From CAZLPZ01 sp964561535 (GTDB lineage Bacteria; Pseudomonadota; Alphaproteobacteria; Micavibrionales; Micavibrionaceae), in NCBI GenBank assembly GCA_964561535.1, contig CAZLPZ010000027.1, positions 1 to 24,016 of the forward strand: a stretch of 24,016 nucleotides of DNA, given 5' to 3'. This document shows, in pieces, positions 23,708-24,016 of the stretch. Each line of letters opens with the position of its first letter. Position 1 is the stretch's first letter. The position numbers and the translations under genes were made by a program. Below the pieces are notes generated by a model, which made no database searches, was not told the origin of the DNA, and saw only the letters and a list, made by a program, of their open reading frames with translations.

Positions 23708-23721
23708 ATAGACATGAGGTT

Positions 23722-23850
23722 TGTCCTCCCCCTGAAAGGGGGAGGTGTCACCCTCGAGGGTGACGGAGGGGGTGACATTGCGTTTGCGGATAAATCACCC
23801 CCTCCGTCCTGCTGCGCCCCGATGGGGCCTCCCCCTTTCAGGGTGAGGAT
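23722..23850. repeat. Composite family B inverted repeat (MITE-like, about 129 bp)
   Basis: The left half has a hairpin with 9-bp arms CCTCCCCCT and AGGGGGAGG around GAA (23725-23745). It continues with the perfect palindrome GTCACCCTCGAGGGTGAC (23747-23764) and then GACGGAGGGGGTGA. The right half carries TCACCCCCTCCGTC and CCTCCCCCTTTCAGGGTGAG in inverted order. The whole thus folds into a long imperfect cruciform with hairpins in each arm. Single arms occur at 2945-2969 and 22894-22918. It has no coding capacity of its own. It follows the NDUFAF5-like gene and could also act as its terminator. Confidence 0.75.
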
Positions 23851-23936
23851 TCTGAAACCGATCCCGCCGCGCCTCCCGCGGTCCGTGGATAAACGATGAC
23901 CGGAATCTGGCAATATCATAAGAATAAATCCCCTCT

Positions 23937-23964
23937 TTAACAAAAAATAAATTATACATAAAAT
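23937..23964 (+). promoter_or_regulatory. Possible promoter for a gene beyond the right edge
   Basis: TTAACA (23937-23942), a 16-base spacer and TAAAAT (23959-23964) form a fair sigma-70-like promoter in an AT-rich patch. AAGGAG at 24006-24011 could be the ribosome binding site of the next gene, whose start would lie outside the window. Confidence 0.35.
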
Positions 23965-23987
23965 TCGTGCATTCTTAAGGGCATATG

Positions 23988-24016
23988 TGGGATAATAGGG
24001 GAAAGAAGGAGATGGG
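23988..24016 (+). promoter_or_regulatory. 10-bp-spaced TGGGA-like boxes, possible MraZ operator
   Basis: TGGGA (23988-23992), GGGGA (23998-24002) and GGAGA (24008-24012) are spaced exactly 10 bases apart, with a further TGGG at the edge. MraZ is known to bind direct repeats of TGGGN separated by five bases just upstream of mraZ. Only the first box is perfect, so the assignment is tentative. Confidence 0.3.

Larger units (their letters stand above)
23708..24016. other. Right-end intergenic region without a gene
   Basis: These 309 bases hold a composite palindromic repeat (23722-23850), a possible promoter (23937-23964) and 10-bp-spaced boxes up to the edge. The open frames across the repeat on both strands are products of its low-complexity sequence and have no ribosome binding site. 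Confidence 0.6.

Overview
The window looks like a stretch of an alphaproteobacterial chromosome of moderate GC content. Evidence for this is the combination of a UbiH-type hydroxylase, an EnvZ/OmpR-type pair, grxC overlapping a nitrilase-family amidase, comF, and an NDUFAF5-like methyltransferase of the alphaproteobacterial/mitochondrial kind. The rplM promoter also fits the CTTGAC-N17-CTATAT style of that class. A Micavibrio-like lineage is possible, but the sequence does not settle it. No rRNA, tRNA or CRISPR array was seen.

Layout. 1-330: no confident gene; a possible transposase N-terminal fragment runs off the left edge, and there is an inverted pair of REP-like palindromes. 331-2439 (minus): gamma-carbonic anhydrase, an AT-richer orphan gene, then rpsI and rplM with their own promoter and terminator. 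2535-12374 (minus): a pilus or type II secretion-like assembly operon. In transcription order it holds a GspE/PilB ATPase, a GspF/PilC platform protein, a PilM/PilN (GspL)-like fusion, a PilO-like protein, a PilP-like periplasmic protein, an orphan ABC ATPase, a membrane-anchored TPR protein, and a protein consisting only of the N-terminal domain of a prepilin peptidase. No pilin, secretin or A24 peptidase domain lies in the window. 12536-15795 (minus): ubiH, an OmpR-type regulator and an EnvZ-type kinase, tightly packed. 15833-19117 (plus): grxC, nitrilase-family amidase, HerA-like DUF853 ATPase and a serine carboxylesterase. 19123-19881 (minus): comF. 20020-22887 (plus): a large protein with a class I methyltransferase followed by two regions I read as degenerate Nudix folds. 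22949-23707 (plus): NDUFAF5-like methyltransferase. 23708-24016: a composite palindromic repeat, then a possible promoter with 10-bp-spaced TGGGA-like boxes resembling an MraZ operator. The next gene outside the window may therefore be mraZ and the division/cell-wall cluster.

Two families of intergenic palindromes are scattered through the window. Family A has a core near GTCATCCCCGCG and family B a core near TCCTCCCCCTTTCAGGG. They sit only between genes, including inside the assembly operon, and they spuriously lengthen several open frames. Starts were therefore moved downstream of them. The most distinctive items are the methyltransferase/pseudo-Nudix fusion and the secretin-less assembly operon with its stand-alone PilD N-domain and embedded ABC ATPase.
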